Source: Verrucomicrobiota bacterium
GTDB taxonomy: Bacteria > Verrucomicrobiota > Verrucomicrobiia > Limisphaerales > J093
Length of the DNA stretch: 64,000 bases
NCBI GenBank assembly: GCA_029556615.1
Contig: JAKQDD010000210.1
Location: forward strand, 89,870 to 153,869
Direction of reading: 5' to 3'
Positions 43,128-50,796 of the stretch are shown here, piece by piece (positions within the stretch are counted from its first letter, which is position 1; each line of letters begins with the position of its first letter). The notes beneath the pieces were generated by a model. It made no database searches and was not told the origin of the DNA. It worked only from the letters and a program-made list of their open reading frames with translations. The position numbers and the translations under genes are program-made.

Positions 43128-43444
43128 ACTGTGCAGTCTCCAGGATACGGGACACTGACCGCTCAGCCCCGCCCTCGCCCCATCCGATGGGGAGAGTGTG
43201 GCCGGACGGCGGGTTAGGCGCATTGTATCGCCTATCCCACGGATTCGTCTGTAACCGCGCCTGCGCCTTGGAGGCCATGCGAACACATCGCGTGGGACAT
43301 GCGATATTCCTACAGCCGCTCATACGTTCCATGAACATGCACCCCGGACGCGCGCGTCCGGTGTCAGCCTGCCAGGCAAAATGATTCGGATGAACCCGCT
43401 CATCAGGGTGTCAGGACGCGCAGCACAACGTCCTCGAGCCGTAG
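43128..43444. promoter_or_regulatory. 317-bp gap inside the HerA module, with an 18-bp palindrome
   Basis: No gene. A perfect palindrome CCGGACGCG/CGCGTCCGG lies at 43344-43361. It could be an operator for the ATPase gene or the 3' end of the upstream gene's transcript (no T-run, so not a typical terminator). The remainder is less GC-rich than the flanking metabolic genes and probably holds the ATPase promoter. Confidence 0.45.
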
Positions 43445-44602
43445 TCATGCCATACGCACAATGCCTTTACTGTACACAACACCCATGGCGGCTGCATGCG
43501 ACGCTTCGATCATATCCATTACTGGCTTATGCGCCTCGTAGCCGCTCAATCGAGGAGCGTCGTACTCAATACCTGAGTACTCGCCGAAGACCATCTTCGC
43601 CACCCGTGAAGTGAAGAGCTCGTCCAGGTAGCAGGCAAGGTTCGCGAGGATACCTAAGCCGGGAAAGAGGCACATTTTCATCGCAGTAAAACTACGCGAG
43701 GAGAGCCGCACCCGTGGGCTCAGTGAGAATGCGTCTTTGTAGAACGTCACACTCGCTCCTGTGCGCTGCATGGCACAGAGGTAGACAACCGTGGTAAGAT
43801 TCTCGGGAATGACTTTTGTAAACACGACTGCATCGAGACTCTCTCCGACAATCCGAACGCCGGCTGCATTGTCGCGAATGAGTGCAGCCTTGCCGTACCA
43901 GACCCTGATGTCTGTGTGGTCTTGGATCTCCAACGCGTTAATCATGCTTGGGATGTAGACCTGCAGCAGGTCTTCTAGCGTGAGCTTCTCCCTGAGGAAT
44001 CCGACACGAATGCCGTCTTCTTGGATTGGCAACATCATGTCGGGTTCGGTGATACGCGGGATGGTGTCTAGGGCGAAGGGTTTGGCTTGGTCGCGCAAGG
44101 CCTGCGGATAGGCCCTGATCAGCAGACGCCGGTTGAGGCGCGGTGCCTCTTCGGGTGAGCACTTGTTGATCGTGTCCAGAATGGCAGGATCGAGTTCAAT
44201 GCCGAAAAAGCGATCCCCGTCGTAAATGAGGCCTGCGTTGATAATGCGGTTAAGATCAGCGACCAAGGTGCGGCGTAGGTCTTCCTCTGGCAACAGCTGC
44301 CCAGGGGCGTTGATCAGCGCGTCGCGTGCCGGCTGTGAAAGCTGCTGGGCAAGCCACGCATCGAGCGGTCGCTGCCTCAAACGCAGCGATTCGGCGAGTG
44401 CGTCCATATTCTCGATGTCGGATTCCGAGAAGGCGCACGGCACGATGACGTCAAGGATGGTAATGCCGGATTCACGGATGCGGACGAGGCGTCGCCCCAT
44501 GGCGCGCCGAACGGCGCTCGTCCAAAGGACGAATAGAATGAGTGGAGCCACGTGTGTGAGGAAGTAGAGCGTGAGGACCGGGCCCCAGGAGGAATCGTTC
44601 AT
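43445..44602 (-). CDS. Membrane-anchored protein of unknown family in HerA module
   Basis: 385 aa. A single N-terminal hydrophobic segment (LTLYFLTHVAPLILFVLW, residues 10-27) followed by basic residues suggests an N-out signal anchor with the bulk in the cytoplasm. Residues about 45-170 are helical (LLPEEDLRRTLVADLNRII, LNRRLLIRAYPQAL). Residues about 190-385 are mixed alpha/beta with VGFLREKLTLEDLLQVY and a C-terminal block FGEYSGIEYDAPRLSGYEAH. No catalytic motif stands out. Same strand as, and upstream of, the HerA-like ATPase. I do not recognise the family. It could recruit the ATPase to the membrane. Confidence 0.7.
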   Translation of the reverse strand: MNDSSWGPVLTLYFLTHVAPLILFVLWTSAVRRAMGRRLVRIRESGITILDVIVPCAFSESDIENMDALAESLRLRQRPLDAWLAQQLSQPARDALINAPGQLLPEEDLRRTLVADLNRIINAGLIYDGDRFFGIELDPAILDTINKCSPEEAPRLNRRLLIRAYPQALRDQAKPFALDTIPRITEPDMMLPIQEDGIRVGFLREKLTLEDLLQVYIPSMINALEIQDHTDIRVWYGKAALIRDNAAGVRIVGESLDAVVFTKVIPENLTTVVYLCAMQRTGASVTFYKDAFSLSPRVRLSSRSFTAMKMCLFPGLGILANLACYLDELFTSRVAKMVFGEYSGIEYDAPRLSGYEAHKPVMDMIEASHAAAMGVVYSKGIVRMA

Positions 44603-44721
44603 TGTTGGCGAGGGCTAGGTGTGGTGGAGGCTGTTCTTTGAATCAGGGGTGTTGTTTGCCAACAAACCTGCTGTCATGTCGCAGGGTGTCAAGGGCAAAC
44701 ACCGTAAGGGCCGCGCAGTTT

Positions 44722-45690
44722 TCAAAACCGGACGGGTGATTGGGGGAGGTTCGAAAAGAGGAGTACGGGTTTGGCGGGGAGGTCTGGTCGAGCGCGGAGG
44801 ACGGCATGGTGGCCGGAGGGGTGATGGCAGAGAACCGGGCGGGATCCTGGGGCAGCCTCGACCCTGAGGCGTTGGGAGCCGATGGGGACGCGGCCGTCGG
44901 GGCCGACTTTGATGGGGGTAAGCTGGCTCCAAACGTAAGGCCAGCACGGACCGTTGGGGGCTGGGCGCAGGACCGAGCGGCGTTCTTTGAGGGCGAGGTT
45001 CCAAGCTTGCTGGGGTTTCATGTTCAACTCGCGATGGACCTCCTGTTCGTTGCGGTGGAGGCGCAGGAGATGGATGTGGGGATTGGCGTGGTCCAGTTGG
45101 CCGATGCGTTCACTGGCGAAGTGGGCGGGCAGGCGGGCCTGCCAGAATTGATGTTCGCGTTCGATCTTGCCCTTGGCCTCGGGGGTGGGGGCGTACCGCA
45201 GCGTGACCCCGTAGAGACGCAGGGCCCAGCCCAACTGGGTGAGGCTCTCGGGAACGGCGGTGAAGAAGAGGCTGTGGTAGTCGACGTAGAGTTCCAGCGG
45301 CAAGCCTTAGGGGCCGAAGGCCAGCGGCAGGAAGTCGAAATAGGGCGGTTTACTGGAGAGCCGTTTACGCAGCAGGCCAGTCACCTCGCTCGGCCAGGCC
45401 CGCGCATGGTTCCCTCCGGATCGAGGCGGGGTCCATTGGGTTTCCCGCTGCCGGGCACAGGCCCGCAGGTAATCGGCGTAGAGTTCGTGGAAGCGGCTGC
45501 GCGAGAGCCCCAAACGCTGCGCGCCCTCTGCGTCTTTGCGTTGACTCCCCCCGCCCGGAAGGAAACGCAAAGGCTCGAAGACTCCAAGGCGCCAAGGGGA
45601 GAGGAAAGGCATCCCGCCGTCGTCGGTTATCTGTCGTCTGTCCTTTGCAGTGCAATGGGTGAGAATCGCGCACGGCTGACACGATGTGCA
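44722..45690 (-). pseudogene. Decayed DDE transposase with internal deletion
   Basis: The 3' part (44722-45303) keeps the end of a DDE integrase core: LELYVDYHSLFF (second Asp) and APTPEAKGKIEREHQFWQ (catalytic Glu), as in IS481/ISNCY-type transposases. The 5' part (45307-45690) keeps an N-terminal helical piece, LGLSRSRFHELYADYLRACA and WPSEVTGLLRKRLSSKPPY, then jumps to FDFLPLAF, which belongs just before the second Asp. About 100 residues with the first catalytic Asp are missing, and a stop/frameshift at 45304 separates the parts. Not functional. It marks the edge of the accessory island. Confidence 0.78.
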
Positions 45691-45760
45691 GACAGCGAAA
45701 TGGGGAAGTGCTTCACCGATTCGGGCACAACCGACCCGACGCGGAACACGGCGATTGGCG

Positions 45761-46173
45761 GGCATCGACTTCAATAAAGCTCGCAACCGTCACGTGTTGG
45801 ACGCGGTCGTGGCGTTATCGACCCGGCCTGAGGGCTTCACCATCAGCCAACTGGCAGAGACGGTGCGGGAACGGACCGGTTGGAGGCCCCGACGCTACGG
45901 TGTCCGCCAGGCCGCCTACGATCTGGCCAAGCTCCGCGGCAAGAAACTCGTTCGACTGCCCCCCCGCTCGCGCCACTACCAGACCGACCCCCTGGCATGC
46001 GCACCATGTGTGCCTTCCTGGTGCTGCGCGAGCACGTCATCAAGCCCTTGCTGGCCGGAGTCGTCGCCCGCCAGGGTCGCCCCCCCAAAACCATCGATCC
46101 CCTCGATCAACACTATGTCGCACTACGACGTGAACTACAACGAACCTTCCACACCCTCGGCTTGGCCGCCTGA
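45761..46173 (+). pseudogene. Frameshifted winged-helix-like conserved hypothetical
   Basis: The first frame reads GIDFNKARNRHVLDAVVALS, ISQLAETVRERTGW, AAYDLAKLRGKKLVRL, then loses homology in a run of C residues near 45990. The other frame continues MCAFLVLREHVIKPLLAGVV, PPKTIDPLDQHYVALRREL and ends FHTLGLAA* at 46173. Joined, these resemble a common bacterial protein with an N-terminal winged-helix-like 'LRGKKLVRR...YQ' module. The N-terminus also appears cut off by the transposase remnant. A broken gene, function unknown even in intact relatives. Confidence 0.65.
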
Positions 46174-46678
46174 AACCATTCCCCTCCATCGACAACATGT
46201 TGGTAGATATTTTCTGACAAGGGGCTGGCGAGGCGCCGCCTCAGACCCAGTCGAGTCCTCAGGTTCATGAAGACCCTGCTGTGCCTGCCCACCCTCTCTT
46301 CCGCGCCTCGCTAATGTAGAGTCCTCGACGGCAGGAGGGACGGCCTGGCACGGCAGGGACCAGACTTGACCTGTTGACCCCATATTCCACAAGTCGAGGA
46401 CTCTAGCCGGGCGGCCCCCTGCAGAGAAGGACCGCCCGACTCCTGCTGTATGCAGTCTCCAGGCGGCGCTCAGGTCGCTTCCCAGCGTTGCCCTATCCTC
46501 CGCTGAAGCGCAGCAAGGATACCACCTGCCACACGCTCAACAAGGGGGCCGTCGCAGAAGTCCGGTTTTGCTCGCACCGCGACAGGACAAACACCGTAAG
46601 GCTGGTGAACTCTGGACGGCACGGCCGATTCAGCAAGTTGCCTCGGCAGCGCGCGGAACTCGAAGAGGCGTCCGCTTA
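46174..46678. other. Intergenic island segment with element copy 6
   Basis: 505 bp without a supported gene. 46226-46405 is a complete dispersed element in reverse orientation. From 46406 to 46678 I see nothing but a short motif AAACACCGTAAGG near 46590 that also occurs at about 44698, next to the transposase remnant; this may be a trace of the same mobile element. Confidence 0.45.
46226..46405 (-). repeat. Dispersed A+B element, copy 6 (reverse orientation)
   Basis: Reads module B then A on the plus strand: TGGCGAGGCGCCGCCTCAGA, then GCGCCTCGCTAATG, TAGAGTCCTCGACGG, and GTCGAGGACTCTAG at the end. All four arms are recognisable; the outer B end has TGG in place of TAG. Module B is of the 'MNLRTRLGLRRRLA' type. 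It follows the frameshifted pseudogene and does not supply a stop here. Confidence 0.88.
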
Positions 46679-47110
46679 CTAGTGCCGAAGCGGGTTCTTC
46701 CATCGCAGTCGGCGAAATCGCGAGAAGTCGTTGTCCGTGGATTGCAGCTCGGCATTATGCTCGACGGCAAGTGCAGCCAGATGGGCATCCGGAACCAGGT
46801 TCGCCGTCGCGTTCCCGTCCTCGAGCATCTGTTGAAAGATGGACCAGTGCATCCCGGTTGGCTGGATGATCCGGACGCACGGCTGATCGAGCCAGCTCTG
46901 GACGCGGTCCGTCGCTTCCCGAAGGGTCAGAGGACGCTCATGAAGGCGGGGGTTTGTTCCGATCCGGACGAACGCGGTCAGCACCGGCCAGCACAAGCAG
47001 ACAGGAGCCGACCCGCTCAGTTGCGCGTCCCACCAATCGCGCGCCGCCGGGTGGAGTTCAGAGAGGCTGTTCTCAGCATAGAGCAACAGGTTGGCGTCCA
47101 CGACGATCAC
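46679..47110 (-). CDS. vapC: PIN-domain ribonuclease toxin (VapC-type)
   Basis: 143 aa. The PIN fold acidic residues are visible: IVVDANLLLYA (first Asp), the region WPVLTAFVRIGTNPRL typical of the Mycobacterium-type TIGR00028-like subgroup, NLVPDAHLAALA (third) and STDNDFSRF (fourth). The ATG overlaps the antitoxin stop (ATGA, 47107-47110). Cleaves RNA when released by the antitoxin. Confidence 0.92.
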   Translation of the reverse strand: MIVVDANLLLYAENSLSELHPAARDWWDAQLSGSAPVCLCWPVLTAFVRIGTNPRLHERPLTLREATDRVQSWLDQPCVRIIQPTGMHWSIFQQMLEDGNATANLVPDAHLAALAVEHNAELQSTDNDFSRFRRLRWKNPLRH

Positions 47111-47352
47111 GGGTGGTCCTCTCCTTCGCCGCGGACGAGCAGTTCGGTAACGTTGTCGTAGCTCAGTCCGCGGCGCAAACCGAGCGGGCGCGGGTCGGTC
47201 CGGTAGGGCTTTGCCGCCATGGGATCCAGGACCTGATCCAAGCCGATCCGCAGCGCTGCGTTGATCACTTCCTTGAGGGGCTTACCGAGTTTCGCAGCCC
47301 CAGCTCGCGCCCTGTCGGCAACGTCCGGGTCAAGCGTCAAAGTGGTTCGCAT
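47107..47352 (-). CDS. vapB: Ribbon-helix-helix antitoxin (VapB-type)
   Basis: 81 aa. MRTTLTLDPDVADRARAGAA is the N-terminal strand and helix of a ribbon-helix-helix repressor, and KEVINAALRIGLDQV its second helix. The C-terminal half, PRPLGLRRGLSYDNVTELL, is the extended toxin-wrapping tail. Start at 47352 is chosen because the strand begins there. A separate type II pair from the AbrB-PIN pair at 15.7 kb. Confidence 0.88.
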   Translation of the reverse strand: MRTTLTLDPDVADRARAGAAKLGKPLKEVINAALRIGLDQVLDPMAAKPYRTDPRPLGLRRGLSYDNVTELLVRGEGEDHP

Positions 47353-47400
47353 GGAGCCATCATGATGCATAAAAAACGCATGTCAAGGTGCCTCAAGTTG

Positions 47401-47685
47401 TCAAAAAGCAATGTGCCCGCGGCCTACCCCCTGTTCACCTCTAGCGAGGCGCGCCTCAGACCCGGTCGAGTCCTCAGGCTCACGCTCATAGAGCAGCACC
47501 GTCTGCTCGAGCATCTCCCGGTCAGCCTGCCAGTCGCTGCGGGTCTTCGAGATCGACTGGTGGATCTCGACCCACTGCGCCAGGGCGGCACGGGTCTCGG
47601 CCACCGACGACGACGCGGCCTCGCCCCGACCGGCCGTCAGGACCGCCAGGGCAAAAAACAGAATGCCTGCTGTGCACCAACGCAT
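47401..47685 (-). pseudogene. Truncated DUF3450-like exported protein ending in repeat
   Basis: The first 68 residues look genuine: signal peptide (GILFFALAVLTAGRGEA) then LAQWVEIHQSISKTRSDWQ and REMLEQTVLLYERE, the coiled-coil start of DUF3450-type proteins that accompany TonB/ExbBD-like systems. Homologues are about 250 aa. After 'ERE' the frame runs straight into the dispersed element (codons for PEDSTGSEARLAR) and stops 13 residues later. No ExbBD genes follow. A gene fragment broken at the element junction. Confidence 0.72.
47442..47484 (-). repeat. Dispersed element, copy 7 (end fragment of module B)
   Basis: TAGCGAGGCGCGCCTCAGACC followed by CGGTCGAGTCCTCAGGC. This is only the right half of a module B (reverse orientation), directly fused to the truncated DUF3450-like coding sequence. 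The element end marks the break point of that gene. Confidence 0.82.
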
Positions 47686-47870
47686 GGCCCGACTGTCGAA
47701 AAGTCCTGTGACAGACTTGTGTCGGAACCGTCACGATGTGGTCACGAGTGGGGCGCGCCACCCAAATGTCACCAAAGCCCGGTTGCGGTTTCGATTGTCC
47801 CCGGTAAGTTCCCACAGGGCGAGGGGCGGCGGTCCTCCTGGTGCCGTTCGCTGCTGGCCTCCTCACGACC

Positions 47871-48251
47871 ATGGTTGCCCTGGATGACGAACTGCCTTTC
47901 GCGGCAGAGATCGAGCGCATTCGAGCTGCGGCGGTTCAGCGCACGCTGCGTCTGCGCCGGGTCCGGAAGTACTGCCTGCTCGGGGGATTGGCAGTGGGAA
48001 TCCTGGCCTGGCATGGCGTGCCGCCCCCGGATCGCGACGGCATCCACTTCGGGTTCACTCTGGCTCTGGCGGCGGCGACGTTTGCCGGCGGCGGGCTCCT
48101 GGGGCGGTTGTTGCTGCCCAAGGCCGCCGCGCAGTGCCCGCAGTGCGGATGGGATTGGGACGCCGAGAGCGAGCACGACCCGCAGCGGTGGCTCGCGTGG
48201 CATCGGTGTCCCCACTGCGGACTACAGCTAACCCATCTTCCGCCGTTGTGA
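47871..48251 (+). CDS. Small membrane protein with C-terminal zinc ribbon
   Basis: 126 aa. Two hydrophobic helices (YCLLGGLAVGILAW and FTLALAAATFAGGGLLG) are followed by a CPQCGWDWD...CPHCGLQL four-cysteine zinc ribbon. Similar small TM-plus-ribbon proteins are common in Verrucomicrobia. No function assigned. Start uncertain; an in-frame GTG at 47841 would add ten residues. Confidence 0.62.
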   Translation: MVALDDELPFAAEIERIRAAAVQRTLRLRRVRKYCLLGGLAVGILAWHGVPPPDRDGIHFGFTLALAAATFAGGGLLGRLLLPKAAAQCPQCGWDWDAESEHDPQRWLAWHRCPHCGLQLTHLPPL

Positions 48252-48319
48252 AGGTCGCTGGCTTAATGTGCAGGGGCTTGCGCCCGCCAGACCCCGATTT
48301 TCTCCATTAGACCGTCAGA

Positions 48320-48498
48320 AGAGTCCTCGACTTGTGGAATATGTGGCCAACAGGTCAAGTTTGGCCCCTGCCGTTCCAAACCCGCCCCCCCCGCCTCCGA
48401 GGACTCTGTGTTAGCGAGGCGCGGGAGAGAGGGTCCGAAGAGGCAGGAAGGCTACATGGGATCGCGGACTTCGTTAGGTCTGAGGCGGCGCCTCGCCG
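48320..48498 (+). repeat. Dispersed A+B element, copy 8 (terminal TAG lost)
   Basis: AGAGTCCTCGACTTG at 48320, CCGAGGACTCTG, TTAGCGAGGCGCGGG, AGGCAGGAAGGCTAC, ATGGGATCGCGGACT, and GCGCCTCGCC at 48498. The outer ends have changed: AAG for TAG on the left and CCG for CTA on the right. As a result the ATPase gene on the minus strand reads on into the element for about 48 codons, to a stop at 48355. Confidence 0.9.
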
Positions 48499-49815
48499 GC
48501 CCGGAAATCTCACAGAAGAACCGGTGCCAGGATTTCCGGGCTTTTGTTCCAGCAACCAGCGCCAGGCCGGTTGGGCTTCAGGCAGGGCGGACTTCAGTGC
48601 GGGGGTGAATTCGTGGTAGAGCAGCATCCCCTGGGCCTGTTTCGAACGCGACTTCCCCAGGACCATGGCCGCTTCCTCACGGTGTGCGGTATCCGGGTCG
48701 GTCAGACTCCAGCAGGTGTTCCAGAAGGTCGTGCCTTCCTCGTTGCACAAGTCCACCTCTCCGCCGTCGGCGTAGTAATAGAGCGCGCGACACTGGCGGC
48801 GCAGATGGAGGAAAACGGTCGTTTCCAACTTGCGGCCGACATCCCGATCCGGGTGTCCCTGGAACGCCGCCACCAAGCCCGGGTCAATGACGTGCAACTT
48901 CTTGGGGTTGTGAGCCTGCTTGCGCAAGGACCGTTCATGCTTGGGCAACAGGAACAGCAGGAAGCTGTCCTCCAGATAGCCCAGGTATTCGTGCAGCGTG
49001 TTCTTTGACACGCTGAACCCGAGCGAGGTGAAGTCACGGTGGAGCTTGCTGACGTTGACCAGCGTGGCCGTGTTCCGGAAAGCGAACCGCAACAGCTCGC
49101 GAATCAGGGTCTCGTTGCGCAGGCCGTAGCGCTCGATCACGTCGCGATAGAGCATGAGCGAAGCGTATTCACCGAGGATCAACGGGCGCAGGGTGTCTTC
49201 GGCCAGCACGACCTCCGGGAGGCCGCCCCAACGCAGATACTGCTCCAGCGCGCCGCGCACCTCGCTTTCGCTGTTCGGGTGCGAGGGCTGCCAGACGATG
49301 CCCCGGAACTCGAGCATCTCGGCGAAGCTGAGGGGAAACACCTCGAGCGTGAGGCTGCGGCCGCGCAACGCGGTGGCGAGATCGCGCGTCAGCAGCTGTG
49401 AAGACGACCCGGTCACGAACACCTCGATGTCCTCCGTGTCGTGCAGACGGCGCACCCACCGTTCCCAGCCGGGGACGTTTTGCACCTCGTCCAGGAAGAG
49501 ATAGCACCGCTGGCCGATGGTCTCCGGGAACAGCTCGCGGTGGCAGCGGAGAACCAGGTCCAGCTCCTCGGCGCGCAAGGGCTGAAGCCGGTCGTCCTCG
49601 AAGTTCAAGTAAAGCAGGCGTGGGCGCCCAATACCCTGTTCGACCAACCTCTGGATCGTGCGGAAGAACAGAAACGTCTTGCCCGAACGTCTTACGCCCG
49701 CCAAGCCGACCACCTTGCCCGATCCCAACGGCAAGTCCAATTCCCGTGCCCGGCACTTGGGCAGCAACCGGGAGACAGACTGCTGCAGGACACCTTTCAA
49801 ATTGTCACTATTCAC
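48355..49815 (-). CDS. AAA_14/DUF4143 ATPase, 3' end extended into repeat
   Basis: About 486 aa. N-terminal P-loop ATPase: GLAGVRRSGKTFLFF (Walker A), CYLFLDEVQNVPGWE (Walker B), VFVTGSSSQLLTRDL. C-terminal DUF4143: EYLGYLEDSFLLFLLPKHERS, KKLHVIDPGLVAAF, FLHLRRQCRALYYYAD and GGEVDLCNEEG nuclease-like strand. This widespread family has no settled role. No ATG is near the conserved start; the GTG at 49815 is the best guess. The natural C-terminus should lie near 48500 (AWRWLLEQKPGNPG); the last ~48 residues come from element copy 8, whose terminal TAG has mutated. Confidence 0.82.
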   Translation of the reverse strand: MNSDNLKGVLQQSVSRLLPKCRARELDLPLGSGKVVGLAGVRRSGKTFLFFRTIQRLVEQGIGRPRLLYLNFEDDRLQPLRAEELDLVLRCHRELFPETIGQRCYLFLDEVQNVPGWERWVRRLHDTEDIEVFVTGSSSQLLTRDLATALRGRSLTLEVFPLSFAEMLEFRGIVWQPSHPNSESEVRGALEQYLRWGGLPEVVLAEDTLRPLILGEYASLMLYRDVIERYGLRNETLIRELLRFAFRNTATLVNVSKLHRDFTSLGFSVSKNTLHEYLGYLEDSFLLFLLPKHERSLRKQAHNPKKLHVIDPGLVAAFQGHPDRDVGRKLETTVFLHLRRQCRALYYYADGGEVDLCNEEGTTFWNTCWSLTDPDTAHREEAAMVLGKSRSKQAQGMLLYHEFTPALKSALPEAQPAWRWLLEQKPGNPGTGSSVRFPGRRGAASDLTKSAIPCSLPASSDPLSRASLTQSPRRRGGRVWNGRGQT

Positions 49816-49860
49816 AGAGTCAAAATCGCAACTATTGTCACTCCTTGCAAGGACAATGTC
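49810..49860 (-). promoter_or_regulatory. AGTGACAAT direct repeats at the DUF4143 ATPase start
   Basis: On the minus strand AGTGACAAT occurs twice, about 35 bp apart, with TTGCGATTTTGACTCTGTG between them. The segment is distinctly AT-richer than its surroundings. It overlaps the start region of the ATPase and may be an operator or a promoter. Confidence 0.4.
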
Positions 49861-49964
49861 GGGCAATCCGCGGTCGAGGGACAGAAGGTGCCGATGTCCG
49901 CGGCCAAGGTGGCGCCTGCGGATCCCGCGCGGCGGTGGAAGGCCACGGCTGCCATGGCTTCTTT

Positions 49965-50741
49965 TCACGGGCGGTTCGCGTCCGGGCCGAACCCAAACGC
50001 CCGCAGAAACTCATCCGCGGACGCCTCGATGCAGACCGGCCGTCGCCGGAACGGGTCGCGGTAGGCCAGGCGCACTGCGCGCAGCGCCAGCGGGAATGGC
50101 GCCTCCGACTCCACGGTCGCGGCTGCCGTGTTTCCCAGCCGCGGCGCGGAGCCATACAGCGCGTCACCGACCACCGGGCATCCGGCCGTTCTCAAGTGCA
50201 ATCGGATCTGGTGGGTCCGCCCGGTGACCGGTCGCGCTTCGACGAGTGTTCTGCCCTCGCGCCGGGCGAGAACTCGAAACGAGGTCTCGGCCTCCTTGCC
50301 GCCGCGGCGATCGAGGCGCATCCGCCCGATGTGGCCCGGATCCGGGCCGATCGGTTCGCGGCAGGTCCACTCGGGCATGGCGGGCAGGCCTTCGACGACT
50401 GCCAGGTAAGTCTTCGCCATCCGACGGGACTCGAAGAGCGCCGCGTAGGTCCGTACCGCCCCGGGGCTCCGGCCAAAGAGCAGCACACCCGAAGTCTCCG
50501 CATCCAGCCGGTGCACGTGGCGCAGGAACCGGAGATTGCGCGCGCGGGCCCAGTACTCGCGGCCCTCGATGGACGAGGTGATGGCCGCCTGCAGATTCCG
50601 CTGGGTCCGCTGCCAGGAGAACGGGACGAGCATCCAGCCGGCCGGCTTGTCGAGGGCGATGACCGCGCGATCCTCGTGGAGGATGGGGATGCGGACGAGG
50701 TGCCTGCCCTGGCCCAGCTCGACATAAGGCGGTACGGCCAT
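49965..50741 (-). CDS. RluA-family pseudouridine synthase
   Basis: 258 aa. RluA enzymes isomerise uridine to pseudouridine in rRNA or tRNA. HRLDAETSGVLLF carries the catalytic aspartate; LARREGRTLVEARPVTGRTHQIRLHL and GCPVVGDALYG are the two further conserved blocks. There is no S4 domain, so it resembles the tRNA-acting RluA/TruC-like branch. Start ATG at 50741. Confidence 0.92.
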   Translation of the reverse strand: MAVPPYVELGQGRHLVRIPILHEDRAVIALDKPAGWMLVPFSWQRTQRNLQAAITSSIEGREYWARARNLRFLRHVHRLDAETSGVLLFGRSPGAVRTYAALFESRRMAKTYLAVVEGLPAMPEWTCREPIGPDPGHIGRMRLDRRGGKEAETSFRVLARREGRTLVEARPVTGRTHQIRLHLRTAGCPVVGDALYGSAPRLGNTAAATVESEAPFPLALRAVRLAYRDPFRRRPVCIEASADEFLRAFGFGPDANRP

Positions 50742-50796
50742 GCTCGCGTTACGGCTCAGACCGGCCGGACCTGGCGTCGATCGAATCCGACGGGGC

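Noticed and set aside
46470..46703. 77-codon minus ORF downstream of vapC
   Set aside because: No similarity, no ribosome-binding site, and it overlaps the vapC 3' end.
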